A DNA stretch of 64,000 bases from Boletus sp. NGJ (taxonomy: Eukaryota > Basidiomycota > Agaricomycetes > Boletales > Boletaceae): the NCBI GenBank assembly GCA_019096195.1, contig JAGTXK010000243.1, positions 186,001-250,000 on the forward strand. The letters run 5' to 3'. The notes under the pieces were generated by a model. The model was not told the DNA's origin. It ran no database searches and was given only the letters and a program-made list of their open reading frames with translations. Position 1 is the stretch's first letter. Every line of letters begins with the position of its first letter. A program made the translations under genes and the position numbers. Shown here one piece after another: positions 1 through 11,216 of this stretch.

Positions 1-219
1 ACATTCTTTCACGTACGCACGTTGGTTCCTCCATCAAAATTTCCGTCGATCTTCGTTCCATCGCTCTCCCGTCTGAAGGTGGTTGTCTTGCATGCAGCAG
101 GGTCGACAACACCATCTCGGTTTACGCTCTCAGTGGTATCCTCCCATGTCCTCCTTGATCTGCATCTAGCAGTCGATCATCATCTGACCTTTCGAAAGCC
201 TGCCTATTGCCTACCATTG

Positions 220-1304
220 ATGAACATCAGTGACACGGCGTTTAAACCGTGGATGAACGCGGAAGCGACATTGTCCCGGGCCAAAGAAATTATGTCCTCG
301 GAACCTAGTCACAATACATTTGCCAATCGTGCCCTTGTACGAACACGTCTGCAGCAATGGAGTGCCGCCATTGTCGATGCTACACAGGTAGTTTTATACG
401 CTATTTTCTATGTTCCAACTTGGACTCATGTGCGGCACCCAAGTCCCTTGCCATCGCCAATAGCCAAAATGCAATGGCCGTCGCGCTCGGCCAAGGCGAA
501 CAAAAATCGCGCTTGGAGCCGTTGGTCTCGCCTTTCGCGATTGTGATTCAAACGAAAATAGTTTTCTCTTGCTTATAAAGGTCTGTGTCCGGCTTGGGCT
601 TGTTGGATCTCATCATTAGTTAACCGCATGTCGTATAGTCCATCCTGTTATTCGTGTGCGTCGAATACGACGATGCGAATGCCATTGCACAGTACACCTT
701 GGCATTGTCTTTCAATCCCCAGAACAAGGCAGGTCCTTCTTGTCAAACGAAGCAGGGCTAGAGCAGCGAAGGGGATATGGAGAGAAGCTTCGAAGGATGC
801 TGATGTGGTATAGCTATTCTTGGGATCTTCTTGGGCAGTTCTAACGCCTACCAAGGCAATCAATGAGGATCATTTCCCCCATTGTGGTTATGAATGTAGA
901 TACTCGGCACTGCATGGCATGGAACGCTATGACGAAGCCATTGACCCATTCACCGGTAATTGAAAGGTCCCCGGGTTCAAAGAGCCGTGGTACGTACCTC
1001 TTCTCCAAGCACATTCGCTAGGTGCTGAGGACTTTCTACAAAAATGTGCGAGAGCTACATCTCACCTCAGCAGATGATTGGAATTATTGACACCACGATT
1101 CGGGAGATCTTCAAAAGTTGTCCACTCGTCCTTATCGATGTCAAGACGGGTCGTCTATATGATGCAGCTGAGCGAACGCGTATACTCAAAGCGGAACCCA
1201 CCTTCAAGGAACTTGTCTCTTCGACAACCGTGAGACTGGACAAGGCACGCATCACACGAGTCGTCGCGAAATACTTCCAATACGTTATGTTCTCCCATGT
1301 ATAG
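220..1304 (+). pseudogene. TPR-HET domain gene, 5' part only, decayed
   Basis: The first readable exon starts at the ATG at 220 and encodes a TPR-like stretch (residues such as RALVRTRLQQWSAAIVDA), ending at a GT donor near 388. Further pieces in shifting frames follow: a helical segment at about 440-560, a TPR-like piece at about 650-800 (ANAIAQYTLALSFNPQNKAG, then KRSRARAAKG), and a block at 1044-1304 (SCPLVLIDVKTGR, FKELVSS, YFQYVMFSHV). The last block matches what I remember as the linker and the first strand of the HET domain in Boletales TPR-HET proteins, where FSHVW would continue; here a stop replaces the Trp and nothing HET-like follows. The family is linked to heterokaryon incompatibility. 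I read it as a host gene that has lost its 3' half and its reading frame. Family assignment is from memory; the decay is visible directly. Confidence 0.6.
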
Positions 1305-1642
1305 GAGGGAAAGGAACCAAGAATAAATCTGCATAATTTGAACACAGTTCTTGACTAGTAAGCCCTCCTGCATCACCTTGCTCTCATATCACTATGCATT
1401 GAATTGCAACCCGGGCTCCGTGGTTTGGTACAGTACGTCGATACCTCGGCCCAAGGAACGCTTAAACAACACCGGAGGAAATGCATCTATTCTGATTGAT
1501 TTTGTGGATAAAGCTAAATTATGAAACTTATGGAGAGTGAGAGATTTTTATCTTTGTATACCGCGACATCATGAAACTTCCTGACTGTTCTTGTGAAGCC
1601 GATTCGGTTCCGGCTTACACGAGTCACGTGATAACCTGAAAC

Positions 1643-1650
1643 ATATAAAA
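1643..1650 (+). promoter_or_regulatory. TATA box of the exon-module repeat gene
   Basis: The sequence atataaaa lies about 50 bases upstream of the ATG at 1699, a short but usual spacing for a fungal core promoter. A cacgtg E-box-like hexamer lies just upstream at about 1625-1630. Both are seen directly; function is inferred. Confidence 0.45.
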
Positions 1651-1698
1651 GGGGCGAGATGAACTGACCACCGCTGTGTTGTTTTCTTTCCTCGCCTT

Positions 1699-3135
1699 AT
1701 GAGTTCAAGCAATTCAAGCAATCAAACCAATCCATCTGTCAGTGTAGAGCAACAGGACCCAGGAGCCTATCCAATTCTATTCAGTACTAAAAGTGTGGAA
1801 TTGGGAAGTCGTCTGGACTCCATCCCTCCCTCGCTCCGGTTTTGGGCAGTGGATCAAGCACGTGCAAAAAACTACTGGGTAAGAATAACGACTCGATGAT
1901 AAGGTGCATTTAGCGCTCATGTACCATCTGAAAGTACAATGACATAGTGGCGGCCAATGACCTATATGAAGAATGGCTCAGCACACAGCCTCCAGGAGAA
2001 TATCCAGTGCCCATTGGTGGAAAATCTGAAGGAAAAAGGTTGGATGAAATCGACGACGGACTCAGGTTCTGGCTGGTTCACCCTGACCGCTCTTCTTCTT
2101 CATGGGTACGTACTTGACCTCGCAGTCCCCTTTAGAGCACAGCATTCACACATGCACGGTTCGGGTAGTACAATTTCTTCGCGAGGGCAAATGCTCGATA
2201 CGAGCAGCATCTCAATGCAACAGGGCCGCCTGGCAAGTTCCCTTTATTTCGGGGAAGTAACAGCAAGTATGCAGATCTACCTATCGAAGATGTTCCGCAA
2301 GATGTGATGTGGTGGGCATTACGCCCCTCTAACAGCCAGCGAGACTGGGTATGTCGTTCCGACTTTGTGTCCTATCTGTGATCTGGTTCGTTGAACATGT
2401 ATCGTGTCCAGTATCAACCGTTGTATGATGCCAATAAACGCTTCCTGGACGACGTATACAAGTCACGTTCTCCCGGGTCTGAGCTGATTTGGTTCGGTAA
2501 ATACCGAGGTCACCGTCTAGACCAAGTATATCAGCGTAAGGGTTATATGCACTGGTGCTTTGATCCCCAAAGGCAGGAAAGCGGACCGGTATTTCGGTTC
2601 CTCTTCTCCGTATTACGAAGTTCCACAACTTTTTTTTGGTTCATTTTAGCTCAGTCGATTCAAGGATCTGGTTTACCGTCTTCAGGATTGGCGACTGGCG
2701 CACCCCGAGCGTTGCGGCCCTCGCCAGCGAAGGAAAGCACCCGACATCCAGAACCCGGTTGGTGAGGCAATCGGACCCTGGGATGACTCTCCGGGTTCGG
2801 CAGATGAAGATGACTATGCCAGGGATGGTTTTGTCCAATCAGATAGCGACGAACTGGAATATTCGTCGGACAGCGATGACGAGTTTATGGACGATGGCAG
2901 TGCAGACGATCACTTCTCTGAAGATTCTGACGAGTCCACAAGCTCAAGTGTGGAGATGGTACCCTCCGGAGGCCACACGCACCGGCGCAGGCGCACAAAC
3001 GTGATCCTGTTGGACGAGGAGTCAGTGGAATCCGACACATCTGCTCGGAAACTTGGCAAACGATACAGGGTGCAGTGTGAGAGTTCGCAGGAGGTCGTAG
3101 CTCCTGCCAGGAAGTCGTCGAGACGGATGCAGTGA
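1699..3135 (+). CDS. Exon-module repeat protein with QSregVF/DUF3820-like 'GK.RG..L..V' units
   Basis: Model: 1699-1878, 1935-2105, 2169-2348, 2412-2588, 2650-3135 (397 aa). All four introns are phase 0 and 56-63 nt long. Exons 1-4 each encode one unit of 57-60 residues. Units 2-4 open with Y-N/Q, reach a P-G stretch, carry a core such as GGKSEGKRLDEID or FGKYRGHRLDQV, and end with an aromatic pair plus P (RFWLVHPDR, MWWALRPSN, MHWCFDPQR). Unit 1 is similar at its end (LRFWAVDQAR). The core resembles the short GKYKG-x-P-L-x-E-V motif of the quorum-sensing-regulated virulence factor family (PF12843), whose function is not settled. Exon 5 holds a half unit, then a very acidic Ser/Asp/Glu tail (about residues 275-350) and a basic C-terminus with KKR/RRR-type patches that could be a nuclear signal. 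It stands alone; the next gene is 1.2 kb away. The function is unknown to me. Confidence 0.75.
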
Positions 3136-4270
3136 CATGCGGAATGTAAGTTAGTGCTATTTGAATTGTAGTTTGGAAATCTACATACTATACAACTTCA
3201 TCGTGCTGTAACTGTCCGTGCATATGTACTACATCGAAACATATGACTCCAATGCCGCTGCGTTGTAAGTGGGATCCCGTGTTCACATCGCTCCGTAGTC
3301 GAGGCGCGAGCGCTGGGCTACGAAACAAGTGGTGGAAATTTATTGGACGGAAATGGTCACATTGGGCAACGTTACGGCTGTGATCCTGACGGGCCGTGCA
3401 ATTTGACTGAGATGCTGATCGTGAAAGTGCCTTACAGTAGTTTGCAACTTTAACTCGCCAGTGGTCGACGAAGAGAAGTACAAGTATGGAAATGAACAAA
3501 AGCCAAACAAGTGATAGGTTGGATTCTGTGAAAATGAGCTGTGCGGAACTCACGTGTACTTTGCTTTGCTTTCCGGTTCCTGGTACATATGTAAATTATG
3601 TATACCCAATATTTTACTAAACGGACTCCGTGTCTCTTACATACATACCTCTAAATCTTTGCTTCAAGTTGGGTGCCTGTCACATTGCGATGCTCTTACA
3701 TGAAACCTTCACTGGACAAGGGCGGAGTACCAGCGTCGTGTTCGGCGGTCCCGGACCACTCGTTTTATGAGTACCACTGGGACGGACCCAAACGCTTCCA
3801 TGTTCCTGTCTGGCAGCCCAGACAGACGACACTCGTCGTGGTGTTCGAGGGAGAATCGAGGCACCTTTTTTCCACTGCACATATCCTCTTATATTATAGT
3901 AAAGGGTCCCCGAAAGACGCTCGTCGAGCTGATGCTTGGGTGGGTCTGGTTTCCCGAATAAGAACTTTCCCCGTCATATTCATTTCGTGACGCTGCACAG
4001 GACGTTCAACAGCCAGTGGGATCAGTGATCCATTCGTTCAGAGGCCAAGTTCGGAATGCACCTCCCAATGCGTCTACGCTCCCGAAGCTCACGGTCGCGT
4101 TCGAAGTGGCAGTTAGTCAAGCTCCCAAGTCTTGCATTGATACCCTCGTCCTTCGCTCCCCAGCGAGCATACAAGAGCTTCGCCGCGATTCCATCAGTGT
4201 TCTGTTCGAACGCGAGCTCGCGTTAACTTCCGACACTTTATCTCTCTCGCTCTCTTTCACTCACTCGACC
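3136..4270. other. Intergenic, no supported gene
   Basis: About 1.1 kb between the repeat-protein stop and the F-box region. Short open frames exist on both strands (3188-3553 minus has a hydrophobic stretch near its N-terminus; 3673-3990 plus), but none shows a domain, a consistent intron pattern or plausible composition. The last 200 bases contain a CT-rich run (about 4240-4263) that could be promoter of the next gene. Confidence 0.5.
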
Positions 4271-4361
4271 ATGTTGTGGACCCCTATCACCTCAGGGAGG
4301 GCCCGAACGACATGGCATCACTAACCCCACCTTTCGGATCGAGCACATCACGACGCGCATT

Positions 4362-5543
4362 GTGCGGGTTCTCCCCCATGTTTCCGTTCGTCCCAGGATT
4401 ACCAACGGTCGTCTTCCCATGGAACTTCTTATCAAAATGTTTGAGGACGCCGAGTTTCAAGATAGCTGGCACGACGATCTGCTATCATTTGCGCAAGTGT
4501 GCCGTGCGTGGTCGTGCGCGATGGACGTCCTCCACTCCCGCCTGAGCTTCGCGGACGACGACAAGTGGAATCAGTCGAGACGTCTCCTGGACGTTTACGC
4601 GCTCGCAAACGCCGTCAGCGAGAAACCTCTCCTTGGCTACACCTTCCGACACTTCACAACGAACAACTTTGGAACGTTGGATGATTGGCGGAACATCTCC
4701 AGCATTCCCAAACGCAAGAACCCAGTTCGGTTTACGGCCGCTCTGATAGCGATCCTTCGCACCACGAAGAACCTGGAGTGTGTGCACCTCGGGCAGTTGG
4801 ATCCATCTCAGGCACACGCGCTGTTCGCAGCGCTCCATGCACTCCGCGATGTGCATACGTTTTCGATCGGACATGCAGAGGAAAGACCGTTCGGGAGGTT
4901 TCTCAAGCATCGTTGGATAGATGACACGACGCGCATACTCAGCGTCGTCCAGTTGGCGCGTTGTATGGCACGATGGCCAGCACTGAAATCCCTCAAGTTG
5001 CATCATCTCTACTCCGGGACCCTCTGCATATGGCGATTTGCGCTGCGACCGCCAGCGTGCAGGCTGACGCAACTCACGATCAGCCAGTCACATGTGAGCG
5101 ACAAGGACCTCGTGCATCTCTTTGCGTCCTCGGCGACGACGCTCGAACAGGTGGTGCTGCATAGGATCGAGGGCGTCACCAACGTTGGGCTTCTCGTCTT
5201 CCTGCTTGCTATTTCTCAGAACGTGGTGTACTTAACCGTTCAGGACGTCGCATTGGCGCCATTTCCGCAGTGGGGCAACCTCGTCATCGGACGCACGGAG
5301 AGGGCGTTGGATGTCGTGGTGGGCAAGATGCCTCGTTTGCAAGAACTGAGGATCGGCGGTGACGTGGCGAGTGAGTTTATGCTGGCTCGAAGGTCGAAGA
5401 TGTTCGTCGCTCACAGCACTTCGGAGGAGGCGCGGGTGCCGGTAGTTCGATTGTGGTTGGAGGACGTGCCAAGGTTGTGTGGGTTCGCTGCGGATGTAAA
5501 GTGGCCTGGCTGGTGTACGCCTGACAGGGATCGACAATGCTGA
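4362..5543 (+). CDS. F-box protein with C-terminal LRR-like region
   Basis: Single long open frame; the F-box begins at about residue 15 (GRLPMELLIKMFEDA) and runs through a Trp-containing helix (LSFAQVCRAWSCAMDVL), as expected for Skp1 binding in an SCF ubiquitin ligase. The remaining 330 residues are rich in Leu-spaced segments (VVQLARCMARWPALKSLKLH, LTQLTISQS, TLEQVVLH, MPRLQELRIGG), the irregular leucine-rich fold common in Agaricomycete F-box proteins. The start is uncertain: the frame stays open upstream of 4362 without a clear in-frame ATG, and ATG 4420 would cut into the F-box. A short upstream exon or the ATG at 4271 in another frame may be used. Substrate unknown. Large lineage-specific F-box families are normal in these fungi. 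Confidence 0.7.
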   Translation: MRVLPHVSVRPRITNGRLPMELLIKMFEDAEFQDSWHDDLLSFAQVCRAWSCAMDVLHSRLSFADDDKWNQSRRLLDVYALANAVSEKPLLGYTFRHFTTNNFGTLDDWRNISSIPKRKNPVRFTAALIAILRTTKNLECVHLGQLDPSQAHALFAALHALRDVHTFSIGHAEERPFGRFLKHRWIDDTTRILSVVQLARCMARWPALKSLKLHHLYSGTLCIWRFALRPPACRLTQLTISQSHVSDKDLVHLFASSATTLEQVVLHRIEGVTNVGLLVFLLAISQNVVYLTVQDVALAPFPQWGNLVIGRTERALDVVVGKMPRLQELRIGGDVASEFMLARRSKMFVAHSTSEEARVPVVRLWLEDVPRLCGFAADVKWPGWCTPDRDRQC

Positions 5544-5822
5544 TGCATAGCTTGCAGAGGGTGACCGGGAAGAAGGGGGGTTGTAAGGAGATGCTTACAT
5601 TGTGTTACAACATATTGCCTAGATGATATGAAAACGTTCGTAGCTCGGAGAACAATGCCTTCATGGGCAAGGACGTTGGAAAGTTGTGCTCCATATCGTG
5701 TACGTGAGACTAGAGATCATGATTTCATAACTAATCCGTGAGACCAGAGAGGAAAGAAACCGGGAATCAAGATAGTTGATGAAATAACTCAGGCGTGAAA
5801 AAGGTATACATATCAAAACCAC

Positions 5823-7077
5823 TTAGCCCGTTCTCAAGCGCCACATCCCATTCTTACCTGAAGTCAAACCCACCCATTCTTGCTTTCCACGAAGGAAATC
5901 GATCCGCTTCACGCCTTCCATTTTATCGTCTTCATGAAGGCAACGTTCAAAGTATGCGCGAGTGAGGACTTCTCGATCATCGTCGTCCAGTTCGTTATTG
6001 TGAAAGTCGTATTTAGATATTTGCTTGCTCAGCGAAGCGAACAGCTGCTGGAAGAAGTCTGCTAGCGAGATGTATGGAGCGCCATTTGCATGGATGTCGA
6101 TATACCAAGGCAGACGTGAGTGATAGAGCCGCATGAACTGGGTAGGCGGGTGTGTGACGGAATGATCCATGTCGCTCGCGAGTGGAGCACGATCCAACGC
6201 CCGGAACTTGACTGTCAGGGGCTCACGGCGTAAATCATATATTGTGATTGGACGGGACTTGTTGTAGCGAAGAAATGGGTGGAGGTCCAGCTTGGTGCTA
6301 TCGACGAAATCTGCAAAATGTGATGATCAAATACAGTATGTTCCCAAAGTGGAACTGTGACTGACCGTCCAAAGTCCGTACGGGGTTGGACCAGCTCCGC
6401 AACATGGATGCAAAGCCTGATTTGAATTTGAAATCGTGTCTCCAGTGCTGGGGACGTTCGTGATACGTCCCAGGCGGGATACGAGCGCTCAGAGAGATCG
6501 AGCGCGAAAGGGTTGATGAGGGCGTATGCATGTCGGGAGCGCGCGGAACGAACTGATGGACATCTGGCATCCTGGTCGGGATATCTAGGGGTGACAGATC
6601 ACCCTGCAACGGCCATGGGGAGTACTTGTGAAGAGAATTCGATCTCTTGCGGGAGCCTTGTGGTGGGTTTGATAGGTTGTGCATTCCGCGAAGTTGTGCA
6701 AATGGGTCGTGCGATGGCATCTCAGGGTGCAGGGGCTGACGCGGTAGGTATGGACTCGGTCCCGATTGCTGTGGAAAAGCGGTGGTATCATGGTTCCAAT
6801 GCCATGCACCAAATCGATCTTGCGGGCTGGGGAAGGAGTAGCTGCTACGAATGTATGAGCCTGCTGGGCAACAGATCTGAAATGTATGTGGAACGTACTT
6901 TGGCGCGGGGAATGGTGTGCCCCAAGGGTACTGCATCGTACTCGAGGGTGCTGTGCGCGGTGCTGGCATAGTAGTTGCACCCGGAGGTGGCGGGATACTA
7001 TTGCGTGGAGCCTGCGAGCTCGTGTTTGCGTCCGCCAGCGGGGGCATGTCGTCCCAAACTCCCCAAGTGCTTCCCAT
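5823..7077 (-). CDS. DUF6699 domain protein
   Basis: Model on the minus strand: 7077-6366 and 6310-5823, one 55-nt intron (phase 1), 399 aa. The first 230 residues are Pro/Ser/His-rich and low in complexity. The C-terminal 150 residues match DUF6699, a basidiomycete family of unknown function: LDLHPFLRY, ITIYDLRREP near the domain start, then THPPTQFMRLYHSRLPWYIDI and a helix with SLADFFQQLFASLSKQIS, ending LRGKQEWVGL. The ATG at 7077 (MGSTWGVW) is the first in frame after a stop. No transmembrane or signal sequence is visible. The neighbouring F-box gene is convergent with a gap of about 280 bp. Function unknown; family recognition is confident. Confidence 0.8.
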
Positions 7078-7779
7078 GGTGAAGTGTTAGTCTGCGGAAG
7101 AAGAAAAGACTGGATTTGATTTTATCGGAACAAGTCGATATCGATTTGCTGTGTTAGGCGATACGATGGCTCGGTGTACCAACGGCGGCCCGCCAACTCA
7201 GGGCAGAGTTTCAAAGTAACGCTGAAGCCTTCCAAGTAGTGGACGAGTTCTGTACCAAGGCTCGTTGAACAACAAATCCTAGCTGACAGCCATCGAGGAC
7301 GTTGATTCGTGCAATTCGTCAGCTCATATTCATGACAGAGGACATGTAACTTGGTGAGAAAAAAATCTAAAAAGGCAATTATTACATACAATTTACATAT
7401 ACAAGGACAGCCTTGTTTCAAAACGTCGCAGTGATGGCCCGGGACGATTGGACCTAGGATTCAGGCAGCTCTTCTAGTGCCGCCCTTGAGCTCCTGCCTA
7501 AGGACATTTCTCGACGAGGAGTGGTTGAAATGAACCACGGCAATGATACCTGCCAACCCCATTTTTTTCGTGTGTGCGTGGGAGATAAACCATTCCTGGA
7601 GCTAATCCCACTACAGCATCTTGTAATTGGGCATGATCAATCAGGACTCGGAGGCATGACATACTTCGCCAACTTTGACAACGGGAGGAGAAGCTGCACT
7701 GGTGGGCGCCCCAGTGGCTGCGAAACCGACCTCAATCATAGGCATCGCCGACGTCTGTACATCCCCTGGGCGGCGCCAC
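7078..7779. other. Upstream region of the DUF6699 gene, no gene recognised
   Basis: About 700 bases that should hold the DUF6699 promoter. The only open frames are short (7122-7421 minus, 7521-7916 plus) and show no domain or splice logic. Confidence 0.4.
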
Positions 7780-8335
7780 CTCCACGACGTAGTTTCGATC
7801 GGTCAGAAGGATGTTCACATGATACCATTTTGTGCACATCCTCGCGGAGGTGGTCACCTGTCTTGCAGAAATCTGGGAGCACGTTCCTCCAGCGAGGACA
7901 TCTGCAACTTAAATAAAGGTGCTCAGAGCAGCCTTGTGACGAGGAAACTCTCATGCATCTTCAAACAGCATCTGTTGTGGAACAGGACACCCTCGGTAAG
8001 AATGCCGCCGTCTTTCCATCCACACCCCTAACTAAATCAACCACGGAGTCCTTGTCCATACACACGAGATTGACGCCGTCATGTACCGCCTCAGCTCCTC
8101 CGTGCTTGAAAATATTGTAGGATCCGTGGAGGGCTTCCACCTGCACGCACTCAACATCGCCGCATGATCGCCCAGAGGGAGCTCGTCAACAAGAAGCTAC
8201 TTTTGGACTGCGTGGATATGATCCACGGCGCCGCAACATTGCACCCCAGTGCCTGGGACGTAATGGTGTTGTTCAGCCTATTTGATCTTAACGAAAACAC
8301 CAACGCTGAGGACGCGCTCTAGATCAACTTGACCT
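7780..8335 (+). pseudogene. Decayed helical coding remnant
   Basis: Read across three frames, this stretch gives consecutive amphipathic segments: one around 7810-7920 (HILAEVVTCLAEIWEHVP), one around 7945-8060 (MHLQTASVVEQDTLGKNAAV), one at 8060-8160 (AVMYRLSSSVLENIVGSVEG) and one at 8165-8320 (ELVNKKLLLDCVDMIHGAAT, then AWDVMVLFSLFDLNENTNAE). A GT donor-like site follows near 8380 after a lysine-rich helix. The composition is protein-like but the frame changes several times, so I read it as a broken host gene. The helical, P-loop-free character is reminiscent of N-terminal regions of fungal NLR-like proteins, but I cannot name the family. Confidence 0.35.
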
Positions 8336-8339
8336 CCAG

Positions 8340-11216
8340 GAGTCCAGGTTGACGAGATCCACCAACTCAAATTGAAAGGTACGTCCGAGTCCCTGTACGG
8401 GGTCGCGACAAAGACTGCCTCCAGCCTTTAACGTCCATTCTTGGGACGCATGGAAGTGCCATTTCACAACCAACACACCAGGAGAAATCAAACTCGCCCC
8501 TGCCTGTCATGATCCTAACAACGTCCTGCAAAAACATGCATTTCGCAAACCTCGCGCGACGCCCAGCAAGAGGTAGCTCCCGTGGGATAAACACGAAACC
8601 GTTTGGGTTATTTTGAGATTGTGTAGGTGTGTGAGATAATTGATGGCGACTGTTCCGGGTCGACTTGAACATCTATGGCTGTGAGACAGTGGATTGTTCC
8701 GTTCGATACTGCATTGACAGGTACCATTGATGGAACGGATGCATTTCGATGCGAACAGACATCTTCCCACTCCAATAAGGTATGTCCTGTAATGTGAGTC
8801 TATAACGCTATTAAACTAAGCAGTTCAGCATGGACGGGACAGATGGGGATCGATTGGAGTGAATATCCTCTCGGTGATTTTTTTTTTCGTGTCCAAGTGT
8901 CGAGCGATTCTAATACCGTATGTAAAGCCGGCCAAAATACTGGATTGGTTCGACCGGGCAACGGGATGTGGCAATCTCTTGAGTGGCTTAACCTGGTAAC
9001 GTGGAATGGACCTGCAGTCCTGAAGTTATTTCCTTGAACGAGATTACTAAGTACCTGGGAAGCAGATTTGAAGTGACAGCGTAGATCATTTCATTGATTT
9101 GGCCTCTGTTATTCAACGTCACCCTTGCTGTCAACTCCACTGGATCCCATCCATGAGTAAGTTAACTGACAGGTACTACCTTATTCCACGAGCGGGATGA
9201 GAATGTGTACCTCGACACTTTGCCGTACCCTGTGCCTGTAGGGTAAACCACTATCCTAAGGCCTAATGTTCAACCCGAAACAGCTCGTGTGAACGCTGTC
9301 CTCTACCCCATCGCGGTGATCCGCTCAGTGGTCACAGTCTTGTATTCTAGCCGTGGATGGGGAAGGAAGCGTCATTGATCCTCCAACTGACCAACTATCC
9401 ATCGTGCGCTATGACGTACCGTACTACGTACGTGAGGGGGAAATTGGACGACAAGGCAGTGGTATTTCTCACTTTCATCAGGGACGCATTGAGACCTCGA
9501 TGGTCGGCCACTTCGTTCCACCGGTCCGTATGCTAAAACCCACATGAAACGGACATGAGAAGGTAGAGTATTCCACTCCGCGATTACATTTAAATAAAAT
9601 AAATAAAACTTTTCATTGGGGTGCCATACGAGTTAGGTACAACGTTTTTTGAGTCCATAAGTATCTATTTCCATCGGAAGTGAGCGGACGACGTTATGAT
9701 TCCCTCCTGGTGTCATTTACAGCCGTCCCGTGTGATACCGTCTCTGCACAAAGTTCCGCGTCTAGGACAATGTCTCCGCATGGCAGGCGCACAGTGTTCG
9801 CGAGGAAAACAACGGTGCTGTCGACCGGACGTGGTGTTCGCCCCCCAGGAGACCTTGTTATCTCGACTCCACGATCACGCGGGTTCACACGGAGAACGCC
9901 GAAAGCCCCCACAGAAACCTTTTTTACACAAGGTTTTGACAAGCCGTGATAAGCTTTCGAGTGCATGAGGTACGTCGGAGCCAAAAAAGATCACCATCAT
10001 GGGACACTCCTTACTACCCATATCCCACCGAGCGTCTTTTTTATTTATTTTTTTCAATCACTTCGGCGTACGGGTTGATCGTATCATTATGCGCGCACAT
10101 ACGCCGTCGTTCTCTTTCTCTCTCATTTTGAGCAGTTGGCCAGCTGTTAGAATGTGTCTCCGGCGGCCGACGTGATCATTTCGGCGCATCCTTCGGATGA
10201 GTTGACAAGCCAGGGCGCTCGACCACATATCAGATGGGGCCCTACCGTAATATACATCGCTTGACCCCCCCAAAAAAAAAAAAACAGAAAAAAAGAAAGA
10301 TAAGTAAGGGCGCCCTCGCATCGCCACTGACGCTTTCAGACCCCCAGAATATCCATCATTTAGTGGGAAAAAACAGGATGTAGAACTGAGAGACGGGCCG
10401 CTCGGGAGCTGCTTTGCTTCCGCGGCCTGCGGTGTGACCGTGACGCTGGGCGGACCCTTTTTTTTTTTCTCTTTCTCTTTTCTTTTTCCACCCCATCGCC
10501 GTCCGATATGCTCCTTGCGGTTTCAAGAAAAAGAAAAAAGAAAACGCCCTTTCATCTAAGTTATCTATCTCATGACAGCACATGACCTTTTCAAAACTCT
10601 ATTTGCACGTGCGTCCAACGCCTTTCACTACGTAATGAAAAAAATGGTGGCCTCCATTCCCGACTTGCCAGCATGAGTTGAGGGGCGGGTGCGACATTTT
10701 CCTGAATTGCGTAACGCGTGTAAGTTATAGATGGGTGTTCGCGCCAACGGCTTCTCACCGCGAGAACGCCGCCACCTCGTGTGAGTTGTTTGTTGCGGTG
10801 TGTGTGCGGAAATTTGGGATAGCTCTTTTCGAATAACTCTCGAAAAGAGCTGTCTTCTCATTTCGCTTCGCCTACACTTACACCAAAAGTGTTAAAGGAC
10901 CGGATGTGGCGCAGAACTATGCCTCTACAGTACTAGATAGGAATAACTATATACAAGCCAAAACGGAGGTATTGAGTCAACGAACGAAGAGGAGTGTATC
11001 ACAGATAAGCTCTGGCCTGTTGAGCGATGAAGAGGGAGAGGTTATGTTACAGTTACAATTGGGAGTTCCATGTTTGAGAGATAAAAATACATCAGTTAAC
11101 TTGATGAGAAGTTGCGAGGCGGCGAATGAACGAAAAATTAAGAGAAAGTGCCAAGGAGAATGAGTCCAGATGAGCGCGGGACAGTACGTCGCAGATATTG
11201 ATCAATGATCGTGCCA
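8340..11216. other. Gene-poor stretch with simple-sequence tracts
   Basis: About 2.9 kb with no gene I can support. It contains A-rich and CT-rich tracts (about 10030-10055, 10268-10300, 10458-10490, 10528-10545) and an inverted pair near 10820-10850 (tcttttcgaataactctcgaaaaga) that could form a hairpin. One coding-like fragment lies at 9694-9984 on the minus strand and is listed separately. The region downstream of the HMG-box stop (11217) is A-rich and may be its 3' untranslated region. Confidence 0.45.
9694..9984 (-). pseudogene. Fragment of an unrecognised protein with a 'GDIVLD' core
   Basis: The minus strand reads a 96-residue frame with STVVFLANTVRLPCGDIVLD followed by AELCAETVSHGTAV. 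A related fragment on the plus strand at 15269-15574 has AVVIFTASSFHGDIVLDVKLC in the same order, and the DNA shares a block around ggagacattgtcctagacg. Two dispersed remnants of one protein family are therefore present 5.5 kb apart in opposite orientation. The alternating beta-strand pattern suggests a beta-rich domain. I do not recognise the family. Confidence 0.35.
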
